Below, piece by piece: positions 11,106 to 20,942 of a DNA stretch of 64,000 nt. The notes below the pieces were generated by a model. That model searched no databases and had not been told where the DNA came from. It saw nothing but the letters and a program-made list of their open reading frames with translations. Both the position numbers and the translations under genes were made by a program. The DNA lies in assembly GCA_903930435.1 (NCBI GenBank), contig CAIYYN010000048.1, forward strand, positions 170,600 to 234,599, written 5' to 3'. The DNA is from an uncultured Hyphomicrobiales bacterium. GTDB lineage: Bacteria > Pseudomonadota > Alphaproteobacteria > Rhizobiales > Ancalomicrobiaceae. The stretch's first letter is position 1. The number at the start of each line of letters is the position of its first letter.

Positions 11106-12335
11106 TTATTCAGGTTGTGGGGCCTCGCCCAGCCGACTGCGGATGTGATTAATAAACCGTGTAAAGAGGTAATGGCTGTCCTGCGGGCCCGGTGACGCTT
11201 CCGGGTGATACTGGACGGAGAATACCGGTCGTCCATCAAGTGCCAGTCCGCAGTTCGTTCCGTCGAACAAGGAGACATGGGTTTCGGACACGCCAGCCGG
11301 CAGTGACGCCCGATCAACGGCAAATCCATGATTCATAGAGGTAATCTCGACCTTGCCGGTGGTGAAATCCATGACCGGGTGATTGGCACCATGATGGCCC
11401 TGATGCATTTTCATCGTGGTGCCGCCGAGCGCAAGACCAAGCATCTGATGCCCGAGGCAAATGCCAAACGTCGGAATATCAGCATCGATGACGGCGCGGA
11501 TTGTCGGTACGGCATAGACGCCTGTCGCTGCCGGGTCACCGGGACCATTTGACAGGAACACGCCATCCGGATTGAGCGACAGCACATCCTCGGCTGTTGC
11601 CGTCGACGGCAGGACAGTGACCTTGCAGCCCTGATTGGCTAACAGCCGCAGGATGTTCCGCTTGATGCCGAAATCGATGACGACGACATGATACTTGGGT
11701 TCGGTCTGCTGGCCATAGCCGGCACCGAGTTCCCAGACAGTTTCGTCCCACGAGAAGCGTTGCGTGGACGTAACGTCCGGCACCAGATCCAGCCCAAGCA
11801 GGCCTGACCAGGATTTGGCCGCCTGTTGCAAGGCTGGAATATCAAAAACGCCGTCGGGGTGATGGGCGATCACAGCATTCGGCATGCCCTTTTCGCGGAT
11901 CAGGGCGGTCAGCGCCCGCGTATCAACGCCGGAAATTCCGATAATGTTCCGCGCCTTCAGCCATTGATCAAGGCCGCGACTTGCGCGCCAGTTGGCCGGT
12001 TCCGTGATCGACGCCTTGAGCACCACACCGCGTGCACCATTCGAGGATGCCATGTTGACGGTTTCGATATCGTCGTCATTCACGCCGACATTGCCGATAT
12101 GGGGAAATGTGAAGGTGATGATCTGTCCGGCATACGATGGGTCCGTCAGGATTTCCTGATAACCCGTCATGGCCGTGTTGAAGCATACCTCGGCAGTCGC
12201 CTCACCGACGGCGCCTACGCCGTAGCCTTCGATCACCGTACCGTCTGCAAGCACCAGAAGCGCAGTGGGGATTGGTTCGGCCCATACGTTGTTTCCAACA
12301 GATGTGGCTTGGCTGGCGCCGGTCGCGATCGACAT
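11106..12335 (-). CDS. carA: Carbamoyl-phosphate synthase small subunit
   Basis: 409 residues. CarA hydrolyses glutamine and tunnels ammonia to CarB. The amino-terminal CPSase domain (about 24-190) has CFNTAMTGYQEILTDPSY; the class I glutamine amidotransferase domain (about 215-400) has SNGPGDP, the nucleophile C293 in FGICLGHQML, and the catalytic H377 and E379 in QYHPEASPGP. All key residues are present. It is divergent from yqeY with a 192-nt shared upstream region, and in many relatives these genes are neighbours. Confidence 0.97.
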   Translation of the reverse strand: MSIATGASQATSVGNNVWAEPIPTALLVLADGTVIEGYGVGAVGEATAEVCFNTAMTGYQEILTDPSYAGQIITFTFPHIGNVGVNDDDIETVNMASSNGARGVVLKASITEPANWRASRGLDQWLKARNIIGISGVDTRALTALIREKGMPNAVIAHHPDGVFDIPALQQAAKSWSGLLGLDLVPDVTSTQRFSWDETVWELGAGYGQQTEPKYHVVVIDFGIKRNILRLLANQGCKVTVLPSTATAEDVLSLNPDGVFLSNGPGDPAATGVYAVPTIRAVIDADIPTFGICLGHQMLGLALGGTTMKMHQGHHGANHPVMDFTTGKVEITSMNHGFAVDRASLPAGVSETHVSLFDGTNCGLALDGRPVFSVQYHPEASPGPQDSHYLFTRFINHIRSRLGEAPQPE

Positions 12336-12527
12336 GGCTTCTCAATCCCTTCAGGTTCGATTACATCTGGCACATCAAACCGACGGTTATCGGTCATGGC
12401 AAGGGGGCGCGCGTCCATCGAAGGCTGCGACAGCGGCGCGGAAACTAGGCGCACAGCCGTTTCCCGTCAACCCCGCCAGGCGTGAAGTCCTGCGGTTCCA
12501 CTCGTCACCAAATCGGAAAGCAAAGCA

Positions 12528-12989
12528 ATGTCTGTACGTGACTCACTAACCGAAGCCATGAAAGCTGCCATGAAATCAGGCGACAAGGAGCGGCTCTCGG
12601 TCATCCGTCTCGTCAATGCGGCGATCAAGGACAAGGATATCGCCGGGCGCACGTCCGGACCAGAGAAGATTTCCGAGCCAGAGATCATCGAACTGCTGGC
12701 CAAGATGGTGAAATCACGTGACGAGTCGGTTCGCCTCTACGAAGAAGGTGGTCGCCCCGAACTCGCCGCCCAGGAACGGGCCGAAATTGCGGTCATTCGC
12801 GAATTCATGCCGCAGCAGATGTCCCTTGAGGAGACTGAAGCTGCCATCCGCGCCGCTGTCGCCGAACTCGGCGCGTCCGGCATGAAGGACATGGGACGGG
12901 TGATTGCAGCCCTCAAGGAACGTTACGCTGGTCAGATGGATTTCGGCAAGGCCAGCGGCGTGGTCAAGTCTGTTTTGACTGCCGGATGA
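12528..12989 (+). CDS. yqeY: GatB/YqeY domain-containing protein
   Basis: 153 residues, all helical YqeY fold related to the tail domain of GatB. Typical sequences are the amino-terminal KAAMKSGDKERLSVIRLVNAAIK, the central EIIELLAKMVKSRDESVRLYEEGGRPELA, and the end KDMGRVIAALKERYAG. The domain binds tRNA in GatB; the free-standing protein's job is not settled, perhaps tRNA-related. GGAAAG lies upstream of the ATG. Its position between carA and dnaG is conserved in many alphaproteobacteria. Confidence 0.9.
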   Translation: MSVRDSLTEAMKAAMKSGDKERLSVIRLVNAAIKDKDIAGRTSGPEKISEPEIIELLAKMVKSRDESVRLYEEGGRPELAAQERAEIAVIREFMPQQMSLEETEAAIRAAVAELGASGMKDMGRVIAALKERYAGQMDFGKASGVVKSVLTAG

Positions 12990-13056
12990 GCAAACACGTG
13001 TGCGGAGCTAGATTGCACGTTTGAATCCGCTGCAATTTATGCTAATGTCACGGAGT

Positions 13057-13088
13057 GACGAGCGAGTTCGCGCTCGCTCGTCTTTTTT
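13057..13088 (+). terminator. Intrinsic terminator after yqeY
   Basis: A 10-bp perfect stem (GACGAGCGAG with CTCGCTCGTC), a 6-nt loop, and a run of six T at 13083-13088. It lies 68 nt past the yqeY stop and points toward dnaG. Confidence 0.9.
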
Positions 13089-13410
13089 CTCGATTATAGC
13101 GTGAATTGGACCCGGAATGAGAATTCCAGCCCAGTCCGGGTCCGTTTCACTTCAAGCGTTATGCGGCGTGGCAGAAACCACATGCGCATATCCTCCGTGT
13201 TGGCGGCGAGGCCGTCGCCTCGGTTCGGGTGGCCCATCTCCCCGAATGCGATGCTGGTTCATCGCGATGCTGCTTTCGACGCCAACGCGATAATAATAGT
13301 ATTAATTGCGGGAAATGCAATTTTAAATTGTAATTTTAGGTAGTTGACGGATCAAAGGATCACGTCAGACTGCTCGTGCAAATTTGGCTCTGCCCCGTTA
13401 TAATGGCCAA
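13089..13410. other. Upstream region of dnaG
   Basis: About 320 nt, becoming AT-rich from 13290 to 13345. No convincing gene. It should contain the dnaG promoter; no operator was recognised. Confidence 0.5.
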
Positions 13411-15417
13411 ATGCGTTACGCTCCCAATATCCTTGACGAGATTCGTGCCCGATTATCCGTCTCCGAAGTCGTCGGGCGGCGAGTGAAATTACGTCGCCAG
13501 GGCAGGGAGTTTGCGGGCCTGTCACCCTTCAATCCCGAGAAGACACCCAGTTTTTTCGTCAACGACCAAAAGGGCTTCTACCACTGCTTTTCCTCTGGCA
13601 AGCATGGCGATATCTTTCGTTTCCTGATGGAAACAGAAGGGCTTCAATTCGGGGAAGCGGTCGAACGTCTCGCCGCCGATGCCGGTGTCGCCCTGCCAAA
13701 GGCCGATTACCGCGAGGTTCAGCGCGAGAAGGAACGCGCTTCGCTTGCCGAGATCTGCGAGATGGCGGCTGTCTACTTTCAGGACTGCCTGAAGCTGTCC
13801 ATTGGGCAGGCGGCGCGGGCCTATGTCGACAAACGTGGCTTGTCACGGATCACTGTCGCTGAATTCCGGATTGGCTATGCCCCCGGCGAACGTGATGGCC
13901 TCAAGCGCGCCCTGCTCGCAAAGGGTGTAGATGAACAGGGCATGATTGACTGTGGCCTTATCATCAAGCCTGATGATGGCCGTCCGACCTACGACCGGTT
14001 CCGCAACCGGCTCATGATCCCGATCCAGGACGAGCGGGGCAGGGTGGTGGCTTTTGGTGGCCGAGCGCTCTCGCCGGATGATCAGCCGAAATATCTGAAT
14101 TCGCCCGAGACGGAATTGTTCCACAAGGGCTCGATGCTCTTCAACGGACATCGTGCCCGCGCCGACGCCTATGAATCCGGTTCGGTCACCGTCGTCGAAG
14201 GCTATCTCGATGCCATCGCGGTCTATCAGGCGGGCGTGAAATCGGTCGTTGCAACCCTCGGCACGGCATTCACCGAAGACCAGATTGCCCGCTTATGGAA
14301 ATTCGCCGCAGAACCAACGATCTGTTTCGACGGCGACAAGGCCGGCATCAAGGCCGCCCACCGGGCCGTTGACCGGATCTTGCCCCTCCTGAAATCGGGC
14401 TATTCCTTCAATTTTGCCTTCCTGCCGGATGGCAAGGACCCCGATGAACTCATTGCGGCTGGTGGCAAGGACGCCTTCGTGCGGGAAATGGCGCGAGCTG
14501 TTCCTTTGGCTGAGGTCATGTGGGACCGCGAAACCCGAGACGCGTCACTTGATACGCCGGAACGCAAGGCGGCCCTGGAAAAGCGGCTGGAGGATCTGAC
14601 GGGTGAGATCAAGGATCCGCGTGTCCAGCGCATTTATCGCCTGCGTTACCGGATGCGGCTGTCGAATCTCTTCTGGGAAAGCGAACGCGGTCCTCGCGGT
14701 GGCAAGGCATCCGCGACCCAATCACGCCAGTACGAAGCGCTGTTGCGCGATTACAAGCAGCATAGCCCGCGCCTGGCGATCGAGCGCATCTTGTTGGGTC
14801 TCACAGTTGAATATCCGGAAGCCCTTGAAAAATATTACGAGGATCTGCTGGAACGTGTCGTCTTCCTGCCTGAAGCACACCGAAAGTTCCTGAGCGAACT
14901 CTACCGGATTGTCATTGATGCCGATGGTGGACCGGTTGCAAATATCTACGATGAAATCGATCCCGGCTATTATATGGTCTACGACGAGGTCTATGGCATT
15001 GGTCGCGTCAAGGATGGCCGGTTTTCCTACAATTGGGGTCACAAGCTCCGGGAACGTGTACCGGTTCTGGTGTTCAAGCCACCGGGCGATTTCGTTGAGG
15101 ATTATTTCGTCCATCATGTCGATTGGCTGCTTCTGGGGCAGATCGAGGCTGAACTTGAGCAGGAGTTCGCTCATGTCAGCAACGATCTGACCGAGCAGGA
15201 ATTGCAGCGGCTTCTCTCGGTCAAGCGCGAACTGATGGTTCGGCGCGAAGAATATACGCGACGCGATACTGAATTGGCTGATCGGGCGCGCGGCATCCGT
15301 CAGAGCTACGGCCTTGATGCCGTCGTACGCGACTGGAAGCCGTTCTTCGAGATTTACCGGGAGGGGCCGGAGCGTCTGGCCAAACCCGCCGAAATGCAGC
15401 TTTTGCCGGGCAACTGA
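13411..15417 (+). CDS. dnaG: DNA primase with degenerate zinc site
   Basis: 668 residues from the ATG at 13411 (a TTG at 13384 is possible, but family members start with MR-x-P). DnaG makes RNA primers at the replication fork. Domains: CHC2-type zinc-binding domain (about 1-95), TOPRIM catalytic core with E263 in VVEGYLD and D307/D309 in FDGDKAG, and a carboxy-terminal helicase-binding region. In the zinc site three of the four ligand positions are changed: S38, N41 and S62 replace Cys, His and Cys, and only C59 remains. The tail (about 430-668) is long and has GRVKDGRFSYNWG-type sequence not typical of enteric DnaG. rpoD follows, 753 nt away. Confidence 0.96.
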   Translation: MRYAPNILDEIRARLSVSEVVGRRVKLRRQGREFAGLSPFNPEKTPSFFVNDQKGFYHCFSSGKHGDIFRFLMETEGLQFGEAVERLAADAGVALPKADYREVQREKERASLAEICEMAAVYFQDCLKLSIGQAARAYVDKRGLSRITVAEFRIGYAPGERDGLKRALLAKGVDEQGMIDCGLIIKPDDGRPTYDRFRNRLMIPIQDERGRVVAFGGRALSPDDQPKYLNSPETELFHKGSMLFNGHRARADAYESGSVTVVEGYLDAIAVYQAGVKSVVATLGTAFTEDQIARLWKFAAEPTICFDGDKAGIKAAHRAVDRILPLLKSGYSFNFAFLPDGKDPDELIAAGGKDAFVREMARAVPLAEVMWDRETRDASLDTPERKAALEKRLEDLTGEIKDPRVQRIYRLRYRMRLSNLFWESERGPRGGKASATQSRQYEALLRDYKQHSPRLAIERILLGLTVEYPEALEKYYEDLLERVVFLPEAHRKFLSELYRIVIDADGGPVANIYDEIDPGYYMVYDEVYGIGRVKDGRFSYNWGHKLRERVPVLVFKPPGDFVEDYFVHHVDWLLLGQIEAELEQEFAHVSNDLTEQELQRLLSVKRELMVRREEYTRRDTELADRARGIRQSYGLDAVVRDWKPFFEIYREGPERLAKPAEMQLLPGN

Positions 15418-16170
15418 CCAGCCCGTCTGTCTGAAAGAAACGGCCTTCCGCGTTGGACAACTGCTTGTGATCGTCCTCTTTCGCACTATATGAGCATCTA
15501 ACTTGCGTCGCCGGATTGCATCGGTTGCGTTGCGTGGTCGTTATCCACTTAATTTTTACGCGCTGCCTCTTGCAGAAGGAATAAATTGGCGCACCCGTCG
15601 GAAGGTCTGGTTACGGTATTTGTGCAGTTTGGCGAGCGAATCACCCTTGCGTAATTTGATTCGCTCGTTAAATAACCGACCTCCGGACGACTACGCCATT
15701 CCTTAAAGGAAGTGTGGAGTGCGTTGTCTAATCGCGCAGATGGTATGTCGCTCGAAGGAACCAAAAGCGGTCGTCGCACAATTGCAAAACTTTGTAAGGT
15801 TGGTTTTACGCTGCGTGTGATCGGAGTTGATCGTGTCAGATGAGCGTGAGGGTTAATCAGCGATTAAGTCCGAGGCGGTAAGACTGCTGGAATACCGTTT
15901 GGACCTTGCAGGTCCATATGAGCCAGCCGCATGTGAACTGCGAGCACGGGTCAGGAATTTGATGCGGGGTTCGTCTGCGCGGCTTCAGTGACGAACTGAA
16001 GTGCGTGGTGACAACGACGCAATAGGTGGAACGGCGTTTCCGTATCGGCTTCAATGTCAATGCGGGAAAGTCTGTTCCAGTCACGATGTACCAGCGTTTC
16101 GGACGCCTTGATGATCGCGTAGGTCATATGGGCGTTTCACTGCGTTACCGTCTGAAGGAGAGAAGTGTCC
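15418..16170. other. Long dnaG-rpoD intergenic region
   Basis: 753 nt without a convincing gene; frames present are short and have poor codon use. It must carry the rpoD promoter(s). No known RNA family or operator was recognised, but the length is unusual for this otherwise compact region. Confidence 0.5.
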
Positions 16171-18168
16171 ATGGCAACCAAGGCAGCCGAGCAGGAAGAG
16201 GCAGAAGTGCAGGCTCCGGAATCCCCGGACGGGCCGCTGTTAGATCTGTCGGATGCCGCCGTCAAGCGGATGATCAAGCTCGCCAAGAAGCGTGGGTTTG
16301 TGACGTATGACGAGCTGAACGAAGTGTTGCCGTCTGATCAGAATTCCTCCGATCAGATCGAAGATATCTACGCGATGCTCAATGAAATGGGCATCAACGT
16401 CGTGGAGACCGACGAGGCCGAAGAGCAGGCCGAGAAGGAAGAAGGCGGCGCGGAAGAGGAAGTCGAGGGCGGCGATCTTGTTGAGGCAACCTCCTCAGCT
16501 GTCACCACCAAGTCAACGACCCGCGAGCCGACTGATCGGACCGACGATCCCGTGCGGATGTATCTGCGCGAGATGGGATCGGTTGAGCTGCTGTCGCGCG
16601 AAGGCGAAATCGCCATCGCCAAGCGAATTGAGGCTGGCCGCGAGGCGATGATCGCAGGCCTCTGCGAGAGCCCGCTAACGTTTCAGGCCATCATCATCTG
16701 GCGCGACGAACTGAACGAAGCCAAGATCCTGCTGCGTGACATCATCGATCTGGAAGCGACTTATGCAGGTCCGGATGGCAAGGCTCCAGGCATTCCCGGC
16801 CCACCGATGGTCCCGATTGACGCTCCCGAAGCCAGCGTAGAGGGCGAAGAAATTCCGGATGGTGATCTGGGCGAGGACGCCGAAGATGACATGGAAGGCA
16901 ATGTGTCACTCTCGGCCATGGAAGCCGAGCTGAAGCCCAAGGTCGTCGAGACCTTCGACCGCGTTGCCGAGGATTACAAGAAGCTGCGCCGCCTTCAGGA
17001 CCAGCTGGTCGAAGGCCGCATGAAGAATGAGACGCTGTCGCCCAGTCAGGAGCGCCGGTACAAGAAGCTGAAGGAAGACCTCATCACCGAGGTGAAGAGC
17101 CTGTCGCTCAATCAGGCGCGTATCGATGCGCTTGTCGAGCAGCTCTATGACATCAACAAGCGTCTGATCGGCTTTGAAGGTCGCCTCCTGCGTCTGGGCG
17201 AGAGCTATGGCGTCAACCGCGATGACTTCCTGAAGAATTACCAGGGCTCGGAGCTTGATCCGCACTGGTTGCGGCGCGTGGCCAATCTCGGTTCACGCGG
17301 CTGGAAGGAATTCGTCAAATCTGACAGCGATATGATCAAGGACCTCCGTCAGGAGATCCAGACGCTGGCGACCGAAACCGGTCTCGAAATCACCGAATTC
17401 CGCCGTATCGTGCATATGGTGCAGAAGGGTGAGCGCGAAGCTCGTCAGGCCAAGAAGGAAATGGTCGAGGCAAACCTGCGCCTCGTGATTTCCATCGCCA
17501 AGAAATACACGAACCGCGGCCTGCAATTCCTCGATCTGATCCAGGAAGGCAACATCGGTCTGATGAAGGCCGTCGACAAGTTCGAGTATCGTCGCGGCTA
17601 CAAGTTCTCGACCTATGCGACATGGTGGATTCGTCAGGCGATCACGCGCTCCATCGCGGATCAGGCTCGTACGATCCGTATTCCGGTGCACATGATCGAG
17701 ACGATCAACAAGATCGTACGCACGTCACGCCAGATGCTGCATGAGATCGGTCGCGAGCCGACGCCGGAAGAATTGGCTGAAAAGCTCGGCATGCCCCTGG
17801 AGAAGGTCCGCAAGGTCCTCAAGATCGCCAAGGAACCGATTTCGCTCGAAACCCCGATCGGCGACGAGGAAGATTCACACCTCGGCGACTTCATCGAGGA
17901 CAAGAACGCGATCCTGCCAATCGACGCCGCGATCCAGTCGAACCTGCGCGAGACGACCACGCGCGTTCTCGCATCGCTCACACCGCGCGAGGAGCGTGTC
18001 CTGCGCATGCGCTTCGGTATCGGCATGAACACCGATCACACGCTGGAAGAGGTCGGCCAGCAGTTCTCGGTCACCCGCGAACGTATCCGCCAGATCGAGG
18101 CAAAGGCCCTGCGCAAGCTGAAGCACCCAAGCCGCAGCCGCAAGCTACGCAGCTTCCTCGACAATTGA
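16171..18168 (+). CDS. rpoD: Primary RNA polymerase sigma factor RpoD
   Basis: 665 residues. The ATG at 16171 is favoured over GTG at 16165 because AAGGAG ends 10 nt upstream. Region 1.1 (about 25-80) is followed by an acidic linker, region 1.2 with [21 protein letters not shown] (from about 126), a long non-conserved region, region 2 (about 433-500, including the -10 reading segment [20 protein letters not shown]), region 3, and region 4 (about 603-655, helix-turn-helix [20 protein letters not shown]). It is the housekeeping sigma factor. A hairpin terminator follows. Confidence 0.98.
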   Translation: MATKAAEQEEAEVQAPESPDGPLLDLSDAAVKRMIKLAKKRGFVTYDELNEVLPSDQNSSDQIEDIYAMLNEMGINVVETDEAEEQAEKEEGGAEEEVEGGDLVEATSSAVTTKSTTREPTDRTDDPVRMYLREMGSVELLSREGEIAIAKRIEAGREAMIAGLCESPLTFQAIIIWRDELNEAKILLRDIIDLEATYAGPDGKAPGIPGPPMVPIDAPEASVEGEEIPDGDLGEDAEDDMEGNVSLSAMEAELKPKVVETFDRVAEDYKKLRRLQDQLVEGRMKNETLSPSQERRYKKLKEDLITEVKSLSLNQARIDALVEQLYDINKRLIGFEGRLLRLGESYGVNRDDFLKNYQGSELDPHWLRRVANLGSRGWKEFVKSDSDMIKDLRQEIQTLATETGLEITEFRRIVHMVQKGEREARQAKKEMVEANLRLVISIAKKYTNRGLQFLDLIQEGNIGLMKAVDKFEYRRGYKFSTYATWWIRQAITRSIADQARTIRIPVHMIETINKIVRTSRQMLHEIGREPTPEELAEKLGMPLEKVRKVLKIAKEPISLETPIGDEEDSHLGDFIEDKNAILPIDAAIQSNLRETTTRVLASLTPREERVLRMRFGIGMNTDHTLEEVGQQFSVTRERIRQIEAKALRKLKHPSRSRKLRSFLDN

Positions 18169-18190
18169 TCCAGATAGATTGAATCATCAG

Positions 18191-18218
18191 AAACGGGCGG
18201 CCTCAGGGTCGCCCGTTT
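18191..18218 (+). terminator. Intrinsic terminator after rpoD
   Basis: AAACGGGCGGCC (18191-18202) pairs with GGTCGCCCGTTT (18207-18218) around a TCAG loop, with one G-U pair. It lies 22 nt past the rpoD stop; the T content after the stem is modest. Confidence 0.8.
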
Positions 18219-18425
18219 GCATAGAGATGCCAGACTGTGTTTGCCGGATGCAATCATCTGGGCAACCGCCCAGCAGTCAGATCGATTGCTGATCACACGT
18301 GATAGCAAGGCTTTTCCTGCGGATGACCCGACCATCCGCTTTCCCTATGCGGTCATTCGAGGCTAGACTATGTAGGATGCATGTTCGTGGCAGCCCCAAG
18401 TGTGACCTCATCAGGATCTCAGCCC

Positions 18426-18710
18426 ATGTCATTCCTCAAATCCTTGTTCGGCTTCGGCAAATCGTCCCCTGCTGCGAGCGAGCCGCCGCTTTCGATGGAG
18501 CACAAGGGCTACACGATTGTTGCCACGCCGATGATTGTCGGGCGTGAGTTCCAGGTCTGCGGCGTGATCAAGCGCGAGGTCGAGGGGCAGGCAAAAGAGC
18601 ACCAGTTCATCCGCGTTGACAAACTTCCAACCCGAGAAGACTGCAACGAACTGATCTTCCGCAAGGGTCAGCAGATGATTGACCAGATGGGCGACCGGGT
18701 TTTCGGGTAA
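18426..18710 (+). CDS. HlyU-family protein
   Basis: 94 residues from the ATG at 18426 (AGGA about 9 nt upstream). The start MSFLKSLFGFGK, the central HKGYTIVATPM, the GVIKREVEGQAKEHQFIRVDKLPTRE segment and the end KGQQMIDQMGDRVFG match the small HlyU family of putative transcriptional regulators found widely in alphaproteobacteria. No helix-turn-helix is obvious, so a direct DNA-binding role is an assumption from the family name. Convergent with the epimerase-like gene 22 nt away. Confidence 0.8.
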   Translation: MSFLKSLFGFGKSSPAASEPPLSMEHKGYTIVATPMIVGREFQVCGVIKREVEGQAKEHQFIRVDKLPTREDCNELIFRKGQQMIDQMGDRVFG

Positions 18711-18732
18711 GGGCCGCAACGCGTCCAGCGGA

Positions 18733-19626
18733 TCAGCGCACCACGGTGACCGACATCGCAAATTCCTTGTCCTCGCCGATTGCGAGGATCGCCGTGCCCG
18801 GCTTGTCCATAAGTGATCCCGCGAAATCGGCTGGGCTGGCATAGCCATACCAGGGTTCGATGCAGAGGTAGGGAGCACCGCCCGGTTTCGTCCAGATGCC
18901 AAGCTGCGGCATGTCGGGGAACTGGACGTCCAGATGGGTTCCCTGACCGTTCGCCGCGCCAAACCAGACCCGTCGACTGCTCGGCGACAGGTAGAGCAGG
19001 GCGTCATCATCGAAGAGGTCGGGACTTAGCTTCAACTGGCGGTCTCGAATGCGCGATTCCGGCTCTGTTCGATCAACAAGGCCACTCGCATTGATTCGAG
19101 ACGCCGGTTCAGTCTCATCGTACTCGAACGTCACGGCCTGCGCCTCACTTTGGCCAGCCCCCGGCAGCGGCCACAGGAATGCCGGATGAAAGCCGAAAGA
19201 CACCGGGATCGGCTGGCTGTCACTGTTCCGTACAATGGCCGACGTCGAGAGCGTGGTGCCTTCGATATGAAACGTGATGTCGAGACAGAACCGGTAAGGG
19301 TATTGCGCCAGCGTTGCCGCGCTCTCGGTCAAACGGAACGTGACACGGTCTGCTGCCTGCGTGATCACCTCGAACCGGCTCCGGCGCGCAAACCCGTGCT
19401 TGGTCATGGTGTAGGTCGTTTCGCCGACCCGGTGCGTGTCATTCGCCAGTGCCCCGACAATCGGAAACAGGATCGGCGCGCGTCCGCTCCACCAAGCCGG
19501 ATCGCCGTTCCAGAGGTAGGTGTTGCCGTGCGCATCATCGATGGACTGCAATTCTGCACCCATGGATGAGATCGTTGCCAGCAGTTCGTCAGAGGCGATG
19601 GTCACGAGTTCGGGTTCGGTTCCCAT
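18733..19626 (-). CDS. Aldose 1-epimerase family protein
   Basis: 297 residues from the ATG at 19626, which has GGGAG 7-8 nt upstream; a start at 19644 lacks one. The beta-sandwich mutarotase family is recognised from GAELQSIDDAHGNTYLWNGDPAWWSGRAPILFPIVG near the start, TMTKHGFARRSRFEV (the conserved His), SFGFHPAFLWPL, and the late CIEPWYGYASP. The family interconverts anomers of aldoses or hexose phosphates. The substrate cannot be named. It precedes the thioesterase-like gene's end by 27 nt, so they may be cotranscribed. Confidence 0.88.
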   Translation of the reverse strand: MGTEPELVTIASDELLATISSMGAELQSIDDAHGNTYLWNGDPAWWSGRAPILFPIVGALANDTHRVGETTYTMTKHGFARRSRFEVITQAADRVTFRLTESAATLAQYPYRFCLDITFHIEGTTLSTSAIVRNSDSQPIPVSFGFHPAFLWPLPGAGQSEAQAVTFEYDETEPASRINASGLVDRTEPESRIRDRQLKLSPDLFDDDALLYLSPSSRRVWFGAANGQGTHLDVQFPDMPQLGIWTKPGGAPYLCIEPWYGYASPADFAGSLMDKPGTAILAIGEDKEFAMSVTVVR

Positions 19627-19653
19627 TTGGCGGCTCCCGGTCATTTTTCGACA

Positions 19654-20052
19654 TCACTGTTCTGGCGATGCCTCTGGCACCTGTCGCGGGCGGCCCGCAT
19701 CATCGATGGCGACAAATGTGAATGTGGCGTCCGTCACCTTTTCCCGTGTGCTGGTCATGAACCGCCGCGCCCAGGCCTCGACATGGATCTTCATTGAGGT
19801 CCGCCCGACCTTCTCAACGTCGGTATAAACGCACAGGACATCACCGACCTTCACCGGGCGAATGAAGGTCATGGCTTCGACTGCAACCGTGACGACGCGG
19901 CCTTGAGCCCGTTCGACTCCCTTGATGCCGCCAGCGGTATCCATCTGGGACATGACCCAGCCACCGAAAATATCGCCATTGGCGTTTGTATCGCTTGGCA
20001 TCGCGATGGTTCGAACCGTGAGTTCGCCCTTGGGCTGCTGGGTGTCGGACAT
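19654..20052 (-). CDS. Acyl-CoA thioesterase (YciA-like hotdog fold)
   Basis: 132 residues. One hotdog domain with the YciA signature DTNANGDIFGGWVMSQMDTAG (residues 20-40), in which the Asp and Asn contribute to catalysis, followed by VAVEAMTFIRPVKVGDVLCVY and the TFTFVAID strand. Such enzymes hydrolyse acyl-CoA thioesters in the cytoplasm and help balance CoA. GGAA lies upstream of the ATG. Likely transcribed with the epimerase-like gene. Confidence 0.9.
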   Translation of the reverse strand: MSDTQQPKGELTVRTIAMPSDTNANGDIFGGWVMSQMDTAGGIKGVERAQGRVVTVAVEAMTFIRPVKVGDVLCVYTDVEKVGRTSMKIHVEAWARRFMTSTREKVTDATFTFVAIDDAGRPRQVPEASPEQ

Positions 20053-20165
20053 GGTGATATGTTTCCGCCGGAGGTGTGAGCTTCTGATTGCAGCAGTCTA
20101 GACAGAACTGACTGGCCAATCCACGTATCTGGCTCAGAATTCGGTGGCCGGGGCGCGAATTTCCC

Positions 20166-20753
20166 TCAAACCCGTTCCAGCGCGCGAAAGGGGGGAGGCG
20201 GCAAGTCGACTGTCACGGGATCTCCAAGCGTCACGTGTCCGCCCTCGCGGACGATCCCCATGATCCCGGCCTTGCGAATGAGTTTGCCGGCGGCATCTTT
20301 CCCGACAACCTCTGCGAGAAGGCCAGTCCGGAATGACTCGATCTGGGAACAGGGGTTGCGCAAGCCAGTGACTTCCACGACTGCCGTTTTACCTAGTCGG
20401 ATCAGAGCGCCGGTCGGCAGGCCGAGCAGGTCGATCCCGTCTGTCAGAATGTTTTCGCCGAGATCACCGGGCTTCACGTCAAAGCCTTTTTGCGCAAGTT
20501 CAGTGAACAGATCCGATTGAATGAGATGCACCTGACGCAGGTTCGGCTGGGTCGGATCGACGGCGACGCGCGACCGATGCTTGACCGTGACGCCCGCATG
20601 AGCGTCACCCTCCACGCCCAAACCAGCCAGCAGGACAATGGATTGACGAAGCTGTTTGGAAAAATGGTGGTCAGTGTTGGCACTCAGCGAAACAACGCGC
20701 CCGGATAACGACGGGGTCGAGGAGGCTTTCTCCGAACTCGAAAACGTGTCCAT
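20166..20753 (-). CDS. MOSC domain-containing protein
   Basis: 195 residues with one MOSC domain (about 20-160). Seen: GLGVEGDAHAG, the RQVHLIQSDLF segment, PGDLGENILTDGIDL and the conserved cysteine in TGLRNPCSQIE. MOSC domains bind molybdopterin or a related sulfur carrier and are found in molybdenum cofactor sulfurases and YiiM/YuaD-like detoxification proteins. A partner was not found, though a molybdoenzyme gene (msrP) is in the window. GAAGG lies upstream of the ATG. Confidence 0.85.
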   Translation of the reverse strand: MDTFSSSEKASSTPSLSGRVVSLSANTDHHFSKQLRQSIVLLAGLGVEGDAHAGVTVKHRSRVAVDPTQPNLRQVHLIQSDLFTELAQKGFDVKPGDLGENILTDGIDLLGLPTGALIRLGKTAVVEVTGLRNPCSQIESFRTGLLAEVVGKDAAGKLIRKAGIMGIVREGGHVTLGDPVTVDLPPPPFRALERV

Positions 20754-20942
20754 GTGCCTTCACCTGCTTACAAACTCAGAGTTCACCGACGGTCAATCGC
20801 GTGGTTTTGGGCCGCATCCGGCTGGTCGCGCGGCGACACCTTATGCACCTGCTTTTATGAACTCTTAATTTATCCGAAAATTAGGAATTGATTAAGGTTA
20901 ATTAATCCATACTCGCCCGACCAAAAGGCAGGCGATCTCATA

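Noticed and set aside
15503..15706. Short frame in the dnaG-rpoD gap
   Set aside because: No ribosome-binding site, unusual composition, no family match.
20860..20930. TTAA-rich sequence considered as a CtrA site
   Set aside because: The TTAA elements are not at the TTAA-N7-TTAA spacing that CtrA needs.
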